Shown: positions 41,079 to 50,644 of the stretch, in pieces | Numbering within the stretch: position 1 is the stretch's first letter | How the letters are laid out: each line of letters opens with the position of its first letter | Source: Terriglobia bacterium | GTDB taxonomy: Bacteria > Acidobacteriota > Terriglobia > UBA7540 | DNA: 64,000 bases | Assembly: GCA_035712365.1 (NCBI GenBank) | Contig: DASTAW010000007.1 | Coordinates: forward strand, 39,531 to 103,530 | Direction: 5' to 3' | Notes under the pieces: model-generated | Told to the model about the DNA's origin: nothing | Databases searched by the model: none | What the model saw: the letters and a program-made list of their open reading frames with translations, nothing else | Translations under genes and position numbers: made by a program

Positions 41079-41621
41079 ATGTGGTTTTTCTCCGTGACTT
41101 TGGGAAGGGGGAAGTGGCAAATTACGGCAGCCTGTGCAAAATGCGGAGCAGCGTTATCGGCTGATGCGGTGTATTGCAGTTCGTGCGGATCACCCGTGAG
41201 GGCGACAGCGGAAGCCGCGGGCGCGGGGATCAGCGCAAATCAGACGGCGCCGTCCGGCTTTGACCTACCAGGAATTGACTTCAATGTAGCGGGCCTGCTC
41301 TGCTATATTTTATGGCCGGTTGCGCCGATCTTTTTCCTGCTGGTCGGTCCTTACAACAGAAACCGCTTTGTTCGCTTCCATGCTTTTCAGGCAGCTTTTC
41401 TCTGGCTTGCGGGGATTGCGGTGGCCATCGCGTTGCGGATTGTGACTTCGATTCTTGGACTGGTACCCGTGCTGGGGTGGGTGGCGAGTGGATTTATCTG
41501 GATTACATTTACAATATCGTTTTTTAGTTTGGTTATTACATTGACGTATAAGGCCTACAACGGCGAGTGGTACAGTGCGCCGATGATTGGAAACTTTGCA
41601 AGGCAGCAGGCAGAGAGTTGA
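41079..41621 (+). CDS. zinc-ribbon membrane protein (DUF4870-like)
   Basis: The product is about 180 residues from ATG 41079 (a TTG at 41037 would add 14). A zinc ribbon comes first (AACAKCGAALSADAVYCSSCG, two CxxC pairs). A short Ala/Gly linker follows, then about four membrane segments: VAGLLCYILWPVAPIFFLL, FHAFQAAFLWLAGIAVAIAL, TSILGLVPVLGWVASGF and ITFTISFFSLVITLTY. The RFVRFHAFQA loop is typical of DUF4870/Tic20-like membrane proteins. The function is unknown. The start is uncertain because no clear ribosome site is seen. Confidence 0.75.
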   Translation: MWFFSVTLGRGKWQITAACAKCGAALSADAVYCSSCGSPVRATAEAAGAGISANQTAPSGFDLPGIDFNVAGLLCYILWPVAPIFFLLVGPYNRNRFVRFHAFQAAFLWLAGIAVAIALRIVTSILGLVPVLGWVASGFIWITFTISFFSLVITLTYKAYNGEWYSAPMIGNFARQQAES

Positions 41622-41804
41622 AACAGCCCTCTCGGGCGTCGCGGCGAGCGTGTTCGCGGAAAGAGAGGCGGCGTCCATTTGCAGCTTTGCCGCGTCCGGT
41701 CTTATTTTCTCTTGACAATTAGCCTTCAGCAGAGCAATTTAGCAAATTCTACGGAATGACCTGCGGCTCTCTGGCTTGGGGTGCCGGAAGCGCAGACAAA
41801 AACA

Positions 41805-42767
41805 ATGAAGGTCCGCGTTTGTTTTCACAATCGGTGTTTTGACGGCGCCTGTTCGGCAGCGGTGTTCTCGCGTTTTTATCGCGAACTCGTAAATCCCGGC
41901 GCGCAATTTCTCTATCAGGGACTTTTCCATCGCGCGGGCCAGCTTTTCGACGAGGAGATGTTTGACGGAGATGAAAACGTCATCGTCGATTTCAAATACT
42001 CCAGCTCGCCGCGCATGACCTGGTGGTTTGATCATCATCAGAGCGCGTTCCTTACTCCTGCGGACGCCAGGCACTTCGAGCAGGACCGTAGCGGAAAGAA
42101 GTTCTACGACCCGTCCTTCCGCTCCTGCACAAAGTTCATCGCTCACATCGGGGCGACCAAGTTCAATTTCTGCGCGCCGGACCTCGATGAGGTTGTTCAC
42201 TGGGCCGATATCATTGACGGGGCGCAGTATCCTGACCCCAAGACGGCCGTCGAGATGCGTGATCCTGCCACGCAGATCACACTGGTGATCGAAGGGGCGC
42301 CCTCCGACGATTTTGTCGCCGGACTTATTCCCGAGCTGCTCTCAAAATCGCTTGGCGAGATTGCCGCCATGCCCCGCGTTCGGCAGGCGTTCGAGCGCCT
42401 TTACGATCAGCACCTCCGGACAATTGATGTCATCCGCGAGCGTGCCGTGCCCAGCGAAGGAGTTGCGTTCATCGACCTTTCCGACCAGAGCTTCGAAGGT
42501 TTTAACAAATTCATCCCTTATTACCTCTTTCCTGAATCGGTTTATAACGTGGCGCTAAGCCGCAGCAAGGAACGGATCAAGATTGCTGTGGGAAGCAATC
42601 CCTGGAATCCAACGCCGAAGACCGCAAACCTCGCCACCATCTGCGAGAGGTTCGGCGGGGGCGGCCACGCCAAGGTCGCCGCAATCTCCCTGCCTCCAGG
42701 CGATCTCGACCGGGGGCGCGCCATCGCCATGGAGATCGTTCAGGAACTTCGCTCCTCTCTCCAGTAA
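41805..42767 (+). CDS. DHH-family phosphoesterase
   Basis: The ATG at 41805 gives 320 residues. DHH-type motifs are the N-terminal HNRCFDGACSAAVFSRF, VDFKYSSSP, the WWFDHHQSAF motif that supplies the Asp-His-His signature, and a C-terminal DHHA1 segment with FGGGGHAKVAA. Proteins of this class cleave small phosphorylated substrates such as cyclic dinucleotides, pAp or short oligonucleotides. The exact substrate is unclear; the domain pairing resembles both oligoribonucleases and phosphodiesterases. It is preceded by 160 bp with no feature and followed by 88 bp before the next gene. Confidence 0.85.
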   Translation: MKVRVCFHNRCFDGACSAAVFSRFYRELVNPGAQFLYQGLFHRAGQLFDEEMFDGDENVIVDFKYSSSPRMTWWFDHHQSAFLTPADARHFEQDRSGKKFYDPSFRSCTKFIAHIGATKFNFCAPDLDEVVHWADIIDGAQYPDPKTAVEMRDPATQITLVIEGAPSDDFVAGLIPELLSKSLGEIAAMPRVRQAFERLYDQHLRTIDVIRERAVPSEGVAFIDLSDQSFEGFNKFIPYYLFPESVYNVALSRSKERIKIAVGSNPWNPTPKTANLATICERFGGGGHAKVAAISLPPGDLDRGRAIAMEIVQELRSSLQ

Positions 42768-42854
42768 AATAGATCTGTTATCTTCGCGGCCGGCCCAGCC
42801 GGAATTTGCGTCCCGTGCCGCGGGTGGAGGGATGCCCCCGGAACAGGTGCCGTG

Positions 42855-44225
42855 ATGCTGGACCGTGCGCTTTTTCAGTCTCGAATGGAATTGAAGAATG
42901 CTTCCCCGAAGCCAGGCGTCAGAGGCCACTGGCGGCCCATCGCGGCAATCATCGTCTTTTTACTGCTGGCTTCTGCTGCCCTTGCTGCGGGACAGGGCGC
43001 GCAACCCGGCGGCCAGGAAGCCACCGGAACGCTCGCCGCCGCCCCGGCGGGTCAGGTCAATACGGTCCCCGCAAAGACGGAGCTTTTCCTTCGGCTGAAG
43101 ACCCCTATCAGCACCACTTCTTCCCATTTAAATGAAGCCGTGGAGGCGGAGGTTGAGCGGGCAGTGGAAATCAATGGAGAAATCGCCATTCCAGTGGGTT
43201 CTGTTGCAAAGGGACGAGTGGCGAGGCTGGTCCCGAGTTCCAGCCCCACCGACCGGGCTTCGATGCTTCTGGAATTTGATTCGTTGGTCCTGCCGGGGCA
43301 GTCCGCCATTCCAATCGCCTGCCACGTCAGCGATGTCGATAACGCAAGGGAAAAGGTGCTGCCTGACGGCACCATTCAGGGCCTTCTTGCCAGCGAATTG
43401 CCGGTCACGTTGCTCAACTCGGCACTGGAAAAAATGCAGAAAAAAACAGGCGGGGCGCAACCGGCCCAGCAGGGCGGGGGGACATGGTTCGGGAATCCCG
43501 ACACCTCGATCAACTATGTTGCCGGAACCGAATTTGCTGTGGTCCTGGACAAGCCGCTGGAGGTTTCCGGCCATTTCAAGCCGGAATTTGCCCGTCAGAT
43601 TCCTGCCAACCTGGAGGATTCTGTGATGCAACTGCTGGCGCAGGCGCCACGGCGCGTGAAAAGCAAAAAGGGCGACGAGGGCGGACCAACCAACCTGGTG
43701 CTGATTGGAAGCCTGCAGGAAGTCAAACAGGCATTTGCGAAGGCGGGCTGGACGGCGGCCCAGGACCAGGATGCAAATTCCCTGTGGAAGACTTTTGAGG
43801 CGGTCATCAAGGGGAAAGGTTACGATGCCGCTCCGATGTCGACGCTTTATATGTACGGGCGCGCGGAAGATATGGCCTTTGAAAAGATGCTGAACACTTT
43901 TACGCATCGCCACCATTTGCGCATCTGGAAAGCCCCTGCGCTGGCGCCGGACGGGCGGCAAATGTGGCTGGTGGTTGCGGACCATGACAACGGGTTTGAT
44001 GTGCGGCCGGGCGTGATTTCGCATTCAGTTGATCCGAACGTCGATCTGGAACGGGCCAAGGTGGGCGCGGACCTTGGAATGACCGGGCTGGTCGCTGCTG
44101 AAGAACTCGTGAGCGTCTCTAATCCCGCCCGGGCGGGATTGACGGCGACCGGCGGCAAATGGGAGAGTGACGGAAGGCTCCTGATCGTCGAACTGAAGGC
44201 GTCATCCGGGGCCTCGGCGGTGTGA
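42855..44225 (+). CDS. exported protein with LssY C-terminal domain
   Basis: The 456-residue protein has a basic N-terminus and hydrophobic signal segment (PIAAIIVFLLLASAALAAG). The middle region (ELFLRLKTPISTTSSHLN, EAEVERAVEINGEIAIPVGS and KGRVARLV) looks like a beta domain seen in exported proteins. A segment about residues 280-440 matches the LssY C-terminal domain: GPTNLVLIGSLQEVKQAFAKAGW, STLYMYGRAEDMAFEK, HHLRIWKAP and ADHDNGFDVRPG. LssY is a Legionella secretion-linked protein of unclear function. A GTG at 42852 is an alternative start. The upstream DHH gene is 87 bp away and may be co-transcribed. Confidence 0.8.
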   Translation: MLDRALFQSRMELKNASPKPGVRGHWRPIAAIIVFLLLASAALAAGQGAQPGGQEATGTLAAAPAGQVNTVPAKTELFLRLKTPISTTSSHLNEAVEAEVERAVEINGEIAIPVGSVAKGRVARLVPSSSPTDRASMLLEFDSLVLPGQSAIPIACHVSDVDNAREKVLPDGTIQGLLASELPVTLLNSALEKMQKKTGGAQPAQQGGGTWFGNPDTSINYVAGTEFAVVLDKPLEVSGHFKPEFARQIPANLEDSVMQLLAQAPRRVKSKKGDEGGPTNLVLIGSLQEVKQAFAKAGWTAAQDQDANSLWKTFEAVIKGKGYDAAPMSTLYMYGRAEDMAFEKMLNTFTHRHHLRIWKAPALAPDGRQMWLVVADHDNGFDVRPGVISHSVDPNVDLERAKVGADLGMTGLVAAEELVSVSNPARAGLTATGGKWESDGRLLIVELKASSGASAV

Positions 44226-44403
44226 TCTCCGGGCAGGCAAGGTCAAATCGCTGAACGGACGAGCTATTTGATCATGCTGGGTTGCACACCGGCAGCACTT
44301 CCCCGGACCGCTGAGAGCCGGACTCGACAGTGACGTCGCATGCGCGGGCTGTCATGCGCCTGGCTTGTTGCTTGACTCCGAACCGTCGTTCCGATAGTTT
44401 GAC

Positions 44404-45510
44404 GTGCAGGTTCCAGGAATTGAGTGTTTCGTGAAGAAAAACCGACGACATTGGATCTGGCTGGGTATCAGCACCATCATTCTGGCCCTGATCTTCTACA
44501 ATCTCCGCCACAACCCTGAATGGCGGCACTTTGACTGGAAACGCCTGTGGGCCTCCCTCGTCAGCGCCCGCCCGGATCTATTGTTGCTGTCCCTGGTTGG
44601 GGTTTACGCCACGTACCTGATCCGCGCGCTGCGATGGCAGTTCCTGATGCACCCCATCAAGAAGGGTTCGCTATGGGTGCTGTTTGTGGGGCAGATGCTG
44701 GGTTTCAGCTCCATTTATCTGGTGGGGCGTCCGGGAGAATTTGTGCGTCCTGCCTACATCGCCAAGAAGGAGTCACTGCCCATCACCTCGATGGTTGCGG
44801 TCTGGCTTATGGAGCGGATTTGCGACACGATATGCCTGGTGGTGCTGTTTGCGGTGGTCCTTTACCTGGTCCCGGCAGGGATGAGCACCGCCGGCAAGAA
44901 TGTGCTCTCGGTGATGCACAAAGCCGGTGACGTCATGCTGGCGGTCACAGCGGCCATGGTGGCGGGACTGGTGGCTTATCGGCTGAAAACCCAGGCATGG
45001 ATGGATTGGGTGATGCGAAGGACCCAGTTTCTGCCCCGTCCGATTCAAAGGCACGTTCAACACTTCCTCCGCTCGTTTGCTGAGGGTTTACTTGTAGTGA
45101 GGAGCCTGCCTGATTTTGCGGGCAGTGTGGTGCTTTCCGTTCTGCTGTGGGGCACCAATGCCACCGTTTTTTGGCTGACTCTCAGGAGCCTGGGCGGCAC
45201 TCTCAGCGACTTTGCATGGCTGGCGGCGGCGCTGGTGCTCTTTTGCGCCTCGCTGGGGCTGGTGGTGCAGTTTCCGGGTATTGGCGGGGGGTATCAGGTA
45301 GGGATTGTCCTGGCCCTGACAGAAATTTTTGCCATGCCTGCCGATGTTTCCACTGGAGCCTCCATCCTGCTTTGGCTTATGATGTCGGTTCCCGTGCTGC
45401 TGGTCAGCCTGGGCTTGCTAGTCCACGAGGGCCTCAGTTTCAAGCACCTAGAAGCCATCACCCAGGAAGAAGAGATGGAGCAGGAGACTGCTGTTGAGGA
45501 AGCCCAGTAG
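44404..45510 (+). CDS. LPG synthase-TM/UPF0104 flippase-like membrane protein
   Basis: The product is 368 residues from GTG 44404 (a GTG at 44431 is an alternative). Eight or so membrane helices can be traced, with the family markers WLGISTIILALIFYNLR, LRALRWQFLMHPIKKGS, SSIYLVGRPGEFVRPAYIAKKE and FPGIGGGYQVGIVLAL. This matches the hydrophobic region of lysylphosphatidylglycerol synthase and the UPF0104 family, thought to move lipid-linked molecules across the inner membrane. No catalytic soluble domain is attached. A C-terminal acidic tail (TQEEEMEQETAVEEA) follows. Confidence 0.85.
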   Translation: MQVPGIECFVKKNRRHWIWLGISTIILALIFYNLRHNPEWRHFDWKRLWASLVSARPDLLLLSLVGVYATYLIRALRWQFLMHPIKKGSLWVLFVGQMLGFSSIYLVGRPGEFVRPAYIAKKESLPITSMVAVWLMERICDTICLVVLFAVVLYLVPAGMSTAGKNVLSVMHKAGDVMLAVTAAMVAGLVAYRLKTQAWMDWVMRRTQFLPRPIQRHVQHFLRSFAEGLLVVRSLPDFAGSVVLSVLLWGTNATVFWLTLRSLGGTLSDFAWLAAALVLFCASLGLVVQFPGIGGGYQVGIVLALTEIFAMPADVSTGASILLWLMMSVPVLLVSLGLLVHEGLSFKHLEAITQEEEMEQETAVEEAQ

Positions 45511-45596
45511 CGGCCCGCATCAAAATCCTCAGCGTTCGGGAGGGGGACCGGGCAGGCCCAGTGAATCGGCGGGCCGTGCCCATCACAAATCGAATT

Positions 45597-46058
45597 ATGC
45601 GATGCCCTTTCTGCGGTTACATTGAAGACAAGGTGGTTGATTCCCGGACGGGCAAAGTTGCGGACACCATTCGCCGCCGGCGCGAGTGCATGAAGTGCGG
45701 CCGCAGGTTCACCACGTACGAGCGAATTGACGAGATTCCGTACATGGTGGTTAAAAAAGACGGCAGCCGCGAAAAGTTCGACCGCCAGAAAATCCTGGGT
45801 GGCCTGCTGAAGGCGTGCGAGAAGCGCCCGGTCCCCATGAGCACGCTGGAAGAGATTGTCGATGAGGCGGAGTCCTATGTCGCCGAGTCTCCGGACCGCG
45901 AACGGCCGAGTTCCGAACTTGGCGGGATGGTGATGGACCGGTTACGGAAGCTGGACAAGGTGGCGTACGTCCGCTTCGCGTCGGTTTACCTGGACTTCAA
46001 GGACGTGCGGGAGTTCATGGACGAACTCCAGGAACTGCTGAAGGCGAAAACGAGTTGA
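45597..46058 (+). CDS. nrdR: transcriptional repressor NrdR
   Basis: The ATG at 45597 gives 153 residues, the family length. The zinc ribbon is MRCPFCGYIEDKVVDSR with RRRRECMKCGRRFTTYER, followed by an ATP-cone (YMVVKKDGSREKFDRQKILGGLLKACEKRPVP) and a helical tail (VAYVRFASVYLDFKDVREF). NrdR binds dATP or ATP and represses ribonucleotide reductase genes through paired NrdR boxes. Such boxes are found before nrdJ in this window at 62607-62653. It is convergent with the GNAT gene, 15 bp away. Confidence 0.95.
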   Translation: MRCPFCGYIEDKVVDSRTGKVADTIRRRRECMKCGRRFTTYERIDEIPYMVVKKDGSREKFDRQKILGGLLKACEKRPVPMSTLEEIVDEAESYVAESPDRERPSSELGGMVMDRLRKLDKVAYVRFASVYLDFKDVREFMDELQELLKAKTS

Positions 46059-46073
46059 AGCTCGGCGCTGATG

Positions 46074-47054
46074 TCAGGTGCGGTTCCAGACAAACGCCCC
46101 GAACTCCCTGAACGTGCGAAATCCCATCCGCTCATAAAGCCTTGCCGCGCCGCTGTTGAGCGCTGTAACCGTCAGCGAAACCTCTGAAAAACCGCCACGG
46201 GCCAATTTCTCGAAAGCAATGCGAAGCATGGTGCTGCCCAGGCCGATACCCTGATAGCCGGTGGCAACGGCAATCTGGGGAATGTGGGCCGTCCCGGGTC
46301 GCACGGCGGTCAGACCGAGTATGCCGGCCAGTTTTCCCGTCGAACGGTGGACGGCCGCAATCGAAGCCTGCGGCAGGTAATCACCGCAGCCACGGTTCCT
46401 GACGATACTCTCCACCAGATGGGTGGTCCCCGCAATGCTGCAATACTGGTCATTTACCGCTGCATCGATATGGTTCTGATAGACGCGGTGGAGCAGTTGC
46501 GACGCTTCGCGGTCATGCTTGCGCTCCCAGGGGTGGAAAACAAAATCGCCGGGAGCTTCGTTCTCTCGCCGAAGGCCATTCGGGAGATCAGATCTCTGGC
46601 GGCTCCCAGCAGTTATCCCTAAACGAAAAGCCATAAACTGGCGAAGATAACTCTGGAAAGCCCTGGAACGGAAGTAAGGGCCGATCTGGTCAAAACTGAA
46701 ATGCGGCAGTTGGGCCTCAATGCGGCGGACATCATCAAACCCAACGAGCGCGTCGACGGCTTTGTCCAGCAGGTTTATCGCGGCGTCGGACGGGGAATTA
46801 CCCGGTAACGCGAAAAGCGTGCCGATAAGCCCTTTCGAACCCTCACGGAAATAGAGGCAATAGGCTTGCGCCACATCCCCTTCGAGCAGGGCAAATCCCA
46901 ACAATCGCTTTTCTTGCAGGTACGAGGCGACAAGTGCGGATGAGGACGAGTAGTCCCAGTGAAGGTCTTCCAGCCAGGCCCTGGACTCGACCTGTAGAAG
47001 CGGCTGGAACTGCGCTACTCGCAATTTCCGGACATCCACAATCCTGGAAACCAA
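46074..47054 (-). CDS. GNAT-family N-acetyltransferase
   Basis: The product is 326 residues from a TTG at 47054. The C-terminal half carries the acetyl-CoA site: GKLAGILGLTAVRPGTAHIPQIAVATGYQGIGLGSTMLRIAFEKL (the Q/RxxGxG/A motif is QGIGLG), then VTALNSGAARLYERMGFRTFREFGAF. The N-terminal half may be a second, degenerate GNAT repeat. The substrate is unknown. It is convergent with nrdR. Confidence 0.88.
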   Translation of the reverse strand: MVSRIVDVRKLRVAQFQPLLQVESRAWLEDLHWDYSSSSALVASYLQEKRLLGFALLEGDVAQAYCLYFREGSKGLIGTLFALPGNSPSDAAINLLDKAVDALVGFDDVRRIEAQLPHFSFDQIGPYFRSRAFQSYLRQFMAFRLGITAGSRQRSDLPNGLRRENEAPGDFVFHPWERKHDREASQLLHRVYQNHIDAAVNDQYCSIAGTTHLVESIVRNRGCGDYLPQASIAAVHRSTGKLAGILGLTAVRPGTAHIPQIAVATGYQGIGLGSTMLRIAFEKLARGGFSEVSLTVTALNSGAARLYERMGFRTFREFGAFVWNRT

Positions 47055-47200
47055 GACTCCCGCGGCCCTCCTGTAAAGTGGTGCAAAGGCTAGTTCAGTA
47101 TAGCCCAGATCGTGGCGCCTGCCGGGGCCGAGATGAATGCTGAAGGGTGCGGCGGAGTTCGCCTCCGCCCGCCCCTCCCTGGCCGGTCAGTGAATTTGAG

Positions 47201-48148
47201 ATGGCGACGCAAGAAATCAAACCGACGGGTTCCCGCGCGCGCAAGCTGTCGAGGCTGTGCCGGAGATTCGCCACCAGCGTGTTGGTGGTGGCGGCCGGGA
47301 TCCTGGTGGTGCTGGTTGGAGCCGGGGCATTCCTGACCTATCACATTACGACGGCGAACGACAGCGTTGAAAACGTGACGCCCGCTTCTTACCTGCTTTC
47401 AAGCTACCAGAATGTGAACTTCACCGACGCCGCCGGGAACGAGCACGAAGGCTGGCTGCTGATCGGTTTGAGAGGCGCTCCGGTCATCTTTCTCTGCCAC
47501 GGTTATGGCTCCAATCGCTCAGCCCTGCTCTCACTGGGAACGGTCCTCCAAGCCAACCATTTCAATGTTTATCTGTTCAACTTTGACGGTTCCCGGGGGG
47601 CGGGCTACCTCTCAAATCTCGGCCCCCGCGAAGCTTCCGTTCTTCGAGCCGCCATCTCGAGAGTAGGGCGCCTACAGGGCATTGACCCTCGTCAGGTCGG
47701 GATTTTTGGCGTTTCGCTCGGCGCTTATGCCGCACTAGCCGCCGGTGAACGCGACCCCGCCGTTGCCGCACTGGCGATGGATGGAGTCTACAGCCGGCCC
47801 GTGCAGTTATTTGATGTTCGCCTGGACGGGCTGGTGGGCGGCGCCGGGTGGCTTTTCCGGCTGATTTCCGATGGGGAATTCCATTCATTAAATATTGGCG
47901 CTGCCGGTGCCGGCATCCAGTCCGGCCTCTCCCGGCTGGCCGGGAAACCGAAACTCTTTCTGGCCTCCGACGATGCTCCTATGCTTCAGACGGCAACCCG
48001 CCGGCTCTACGACGAAGCCCCGCAGCCGAAGCGTCTGGTGATTCTGCCTCACAGCCAGGCGGATGCTCCCTCCGCGCCTGAACGGAAGGAGTACGAGGAC
48101 CAGGTCCTCAACTTCTTTCTGCAAAATCTCCCGCTACGATCTGAATAG
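47201..48148 (+). CDS. membrane-anchored alpha/beta hydrolase
   Basis: The ATG at 47201 gives 315 residues. The N-terminus is basic with one membrane anchor (SVLVVAAGILVVLVGAGAF). The serine hydrolase fold shows an oxyanion loop FLCHGYGSNRSALL, the nucleophile elbow FGVSLGAYAAL (Gly-Val-Ser-Leu-Gly), an acid in LASDDAPM and a His in ILPHSQAD. The substrate is unknown. The next gene, the acyltransferase, begins 43 bp after this one, so they may form a transcript. It diverges from the GNAT gene. Confidence 0.87.
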   Translation: MATQEIKPTGSRARKLSRLCRRFATSVLVVAAGILVVLVGAGAFLTYHITTANDSVENVTPASYLLSSYQNVNFTDAAGNEHEGWLLIGLRGAPVIFLCHGYGSNRSALLSLGTVLQANHFNVYLFNFDGSRGAGYLSNLGPREASVLRAAISRVGRLQGIDPRQVGIFGVSLGAYAALAAGERDPAVAALAMDGVYSRPVQLFDVRLDGLVGGAGWLFRLISDGEFHSLNIGAAGAGIQSGLSRLAGKPKLFLASDDAPMLQTATRRLYDEAPQPKRLVILPHSQADAPSAPERKEYEDQVLNFFLQNLPLRSE

Positions 48149-48191
48149 ACATAAAATAGCTCTTCGCGGAGCGCGTTCCGGCAGTAGGCCC

Positions 48192-49190
48192 ATGGCGGCA
48201 GCGCGTTTGGCGCCTGGGCCGGCTCCCTGGAAAACTCCGGCCTTGAGGAGTTTGTTGAAGCGAGATCTCTCATCCCAAAAGCCATTGTTACGCCATCGCA
48301 TTGAACATCTTGCTGCCCGCGCCATTCTGGGGCTGCTTGGACGGCTGCCGCTGCGGCCCGCGCGAGGCGTATGCGCAGTGCTGGCTGCCTTGAGCTATGC
48401 TTTCTGGCCTCGCCTTCGCCGCGTGGGTATGTTCAATCTGCGCATTGCTTTTCCGGACTGGACTGACAAGGGGCGGCGGAAGGTGCTTTACGCGGAATTC
48501 CTCAACCTTGGCCGCATGCTGGCGGACTTTGCGCACTTTCCGCGCTTGAACAGAGAGAACATCGAGCGGCTGGTGATCTACGACGGATTCGAAAATTACG
48601 ATGAAGCCCGGAAAAAGGGCAGGGGAATCATCTTCCTGACTGCGCACTTCGGGAACTGGGAGCTCGGGTCCTTCGCGCACGGGATTTATGGTTATCCCTG
48701 CCATTTCGTGGTGCGGGAGATGGACAATCCACTGATGGACGAACTTATCAACCGCTACCGGTGCGCCAGCGGCGGGCACGCCATCGAAAAAAGGGAATTC
48801 GCGCGCCAGACGCTGCGCGCCTTTGAGCGGAACGAAGCGGTGGGCATCCTGATGGACCAGAACATGCTGCCAGTTGAAGGCAGCTTCGTGGACTTCTTCG
48901 GGCTGCCGGCTTCCACCACCACGGGGCCGGCGCGCTTGGCGCGACGGACTGGCGCGCCCGTCGTTCTGGGGCTGGTCATCTGGGATTCAAAACTGAAGAA
49001 GTACCGGCTGCGATTTGATCGCGTTGACTGGATCAAGTGCGAGGACCCTGAAAAGGAAATCGAGACGAATACGGCGAATTTTACGCGGCGCATCGAGGAT
49101 TACATCCGCCGGTACCCGGAACAGTGGCTCTGGGTACACCGGAGATGGAAGACGCGGCCGTCCGGCGAGCCGCCACTCTACCCTTTCTGA
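48192..49190 (+). CDS. LpxL/HtrB-type lipid A acyltransferase
   Basis: The product is 332 residues from ATG 48192. A TTG at 48255, with TGAGGAG just upstream, would give a 311-residue form closer to family length. The catalytic HX4D/E motif is HFGNWELGSF. Other blocks are MFNLRIAFPDWTDKGR, VREMDNPLMDELINRYR, GILMDQNMLPVEGSFVDFFGLPASTTTGPARLARRTGAPVV and the C-terminal YIRRYPEQWLWVHRRWKTRP segment of Kdo2-lipid A lauroyltransferases. It adds the secondary acyl chain to lipid A in the inner membrane. lpxD follows after 66 bp, which supports the lipid A role. Confidence 0.9.
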   Translation: MAAARLAPGPAPWKTPALRSLLKRDLSSQKPLLRHRIEHLAARAILGLLGRLPLRPARGVCAVLAALSYAFWPRLRRVGMFNLRIAFPDWTDKGRRKVLYAEFLNLGRMLADFAHFPRLNRENIERLVIYDGFENYDEARKKGRGIIFLTAHFGNWELGSFAHGIYGYPCHFVVREMDNPLMDELINRYRCASGGHAIEKREFARQTLRAFERNEAVGILMDQNMLPVEGSFVDFFGLPASTTTGPARLARRTGAPVVLGLVIWDSKLKKYRLRFDRVDWIKCEDPEKEIETNTANFTRRIEDYIRRYPEQWLWVHRRWKTRPSGEPPLYPF

Positions 49191-49256
49191 TCAAAGCTGC
49201 GGAACGAAAGGGGCAGGAGAGTTCCGGCGCCGCGGGGCTTAAATCCGGGAGGCGAA

Positions 49257-50276
49257 ATGAAGGTCAGGGAAATTGCGCGCCTTGTGGGCGGGGAAGCGAA
49301 AGGCGACAAAGAAAAGGACATCACCGGCGTAGCCGCCCTGGATGCCGCGACGGAGCGCGATTTGGCCTTCGCCGACGGCGAGGCCGCATTGCGGCGCGCA
49401 GCGGATTCTCGCGCCGGGTGCATGCTTGTGCCCGAAGGAATTTCCGTTCCTGGCCGGATCATCATAACCGCGGCAAATCCTCGACTGGCCTTTATTCGCG
49501 CCGCCGAGTCGCTCCACCCTCCGCGCCTTCGAGAGGCTGGGATCCATCCGACCGCGGTGATTGCAGCCGATGCGCACCTGGCGCCTGGAGTCTATGTCGG
49601 GCCTTATTGCGTAATCGAATCAGGCGCTAAAGTGGGTGGCGGAACGAATCTCAGCTCGGGAGTTTATCTGGGCGAAGGAGCGTCGCTGGGTGCGCGATGC
49701 GTGCTCCATCCAAGGGTGAGCATCTATCCGGGGGTGCAAGTGGGCGACCGCGTCGTTCTCCATGCAGGGGTCGTCCTCGGATCGGACGGGTTCGGTTACC
49801 TGTTCGCCGAGGGCCGTCAGCACAAGTTTCCGCAGCTTGGCGGATTGGTGGTCGAGAACGATGTCGAGATCGGCTCCAACACGACGATAGACCGCGGGTC
49901 GCTGGGAACGACGCGGATCGGCGAGGGCACCAAAATCGACAACCTCGTGCAGATTGCGCACAACGTCAGAATCGGCCGCCACTCGGTAATTGCCGCGCAG
50001 ACTGGAATTTCCGGAAGCGCGGAGATTGGCGATTTCGTGACTCTGGCGGGACAAGTTGGCGTGGCGGACCATGTCCGAATTGAAGATGGCGCGGTGATTG
50101 GAGCGCAGGCCGGCATCCCGACCGGCAAGGCGGTGCGAAAAGGCAGCGTGATGTGGGGCACGCCCGCACGCCCCCTGAGCGAGTTCAAAAAGATGTACGC
50201 GCACCTCAGCCGCCTGCCCGCGCTGGCGCAGAAGGTCAAGGAGCTTTCGGCCGGGCTCCCTCGAAAAAAGAAGTGA
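49257..50276 (+). CDS. lpxD: UDP-3-O-(3-hydroxyacyl)glucosamine N-acyltransferase
   Basis: The 339-residue enzyme adds the second 3-hydroxyacyl chain in early lipid A synthesis. GGGAGG directly precedes the ATG. The N-terminal LxD uridine-binding domain (about 1-100) is followed by a left-handed beta-helix of hexapeptide repeats ([20 protein letters not shown] onwards). The conserved DGFGYLF region, [21 protein letters not shown], and [21 protein letters not shown] hold the catalytic His region. A C-terminal helix ([18 protein letters not shown]) completes the fold. It is paired with the LpxL-type gene. Confidence 0.95.
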   Translation: MKVREIARLVGGEAKGDKEKDITGVAALDAATERDLAFADGEAALRRAADSRAGCMLVPEGISVPGRIIITAANPRLAFIRAAESLHPPRLREAGIHPTAVIAADAHLAPGVYVGPYCVIESGAKVGGGTNLSSGVYLGEGASLGARCVLHPRVSIYPGVQVGDRVVLHAGVVLGSDGFGYLFAEGRQHKFPQLGGLVVENDVEIGSNTTIDRGSLGTTRIGEGTKIDNLVQIAHNVRIGRHSVIAAQTGISGSAEIGDFVTLAGQVGVADHVRIEDGAVIGAQAGIPTGKAVRKGSVMWGTPARPLSEFKKMYAHLSRLPALAQKVKELSAGLPRKKK

Positions 50277-50644
50277 ACTCTTGTAATCTCAGGCTCTGAA
50301 GAAGGTCTGCCCGCCCAGGGCCTTCCTAACTGTTCCATTTAATCAGCTTGGGGCGGATTTTTTCACATAAGGCTTGACATATGGTTCTCGTGTTGTATTG
50401 TGGGGGTTTGTTCTCGGGTTGGCACGCTGATGACTCGAGACCGTGCAGGACGCTGTGTGCCGGTGGATTTTGAAGCGCTGGTTTTCGGCCTTTCTGCAAC
50501 CAGAGGGCTGAGATCAGCATCCATGTAACTTCTGCCATCTGACCTCGAAGCCCGCGGACCTGGCTCGCGGTCGGGTAAGAGGTCTCATGTCCCGAAGCGA
50601 ATCCGCGCGAGTCGCAACACCCGATAAGGTCCGCACCGAACGTT
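50277..50644. other. intergenic region upstream of the metal efflux operon
   Basis: No gene is supported. It holds the promoter candidate at 50374-50401 and a roughly 240-nt leader before the first small gene. I see no recognisable riboswitch or attenuator. Confidence 0.5.
50374..50401 (+). promoter_or_regulatory. promoter of the metal efflux operon
   Basis: TTGACA (50374-50379), 16-bp spacer and TATTGT (50396-50401). It precedes the small His/CxxC gene by about 245 bp. Confidence 0.55.
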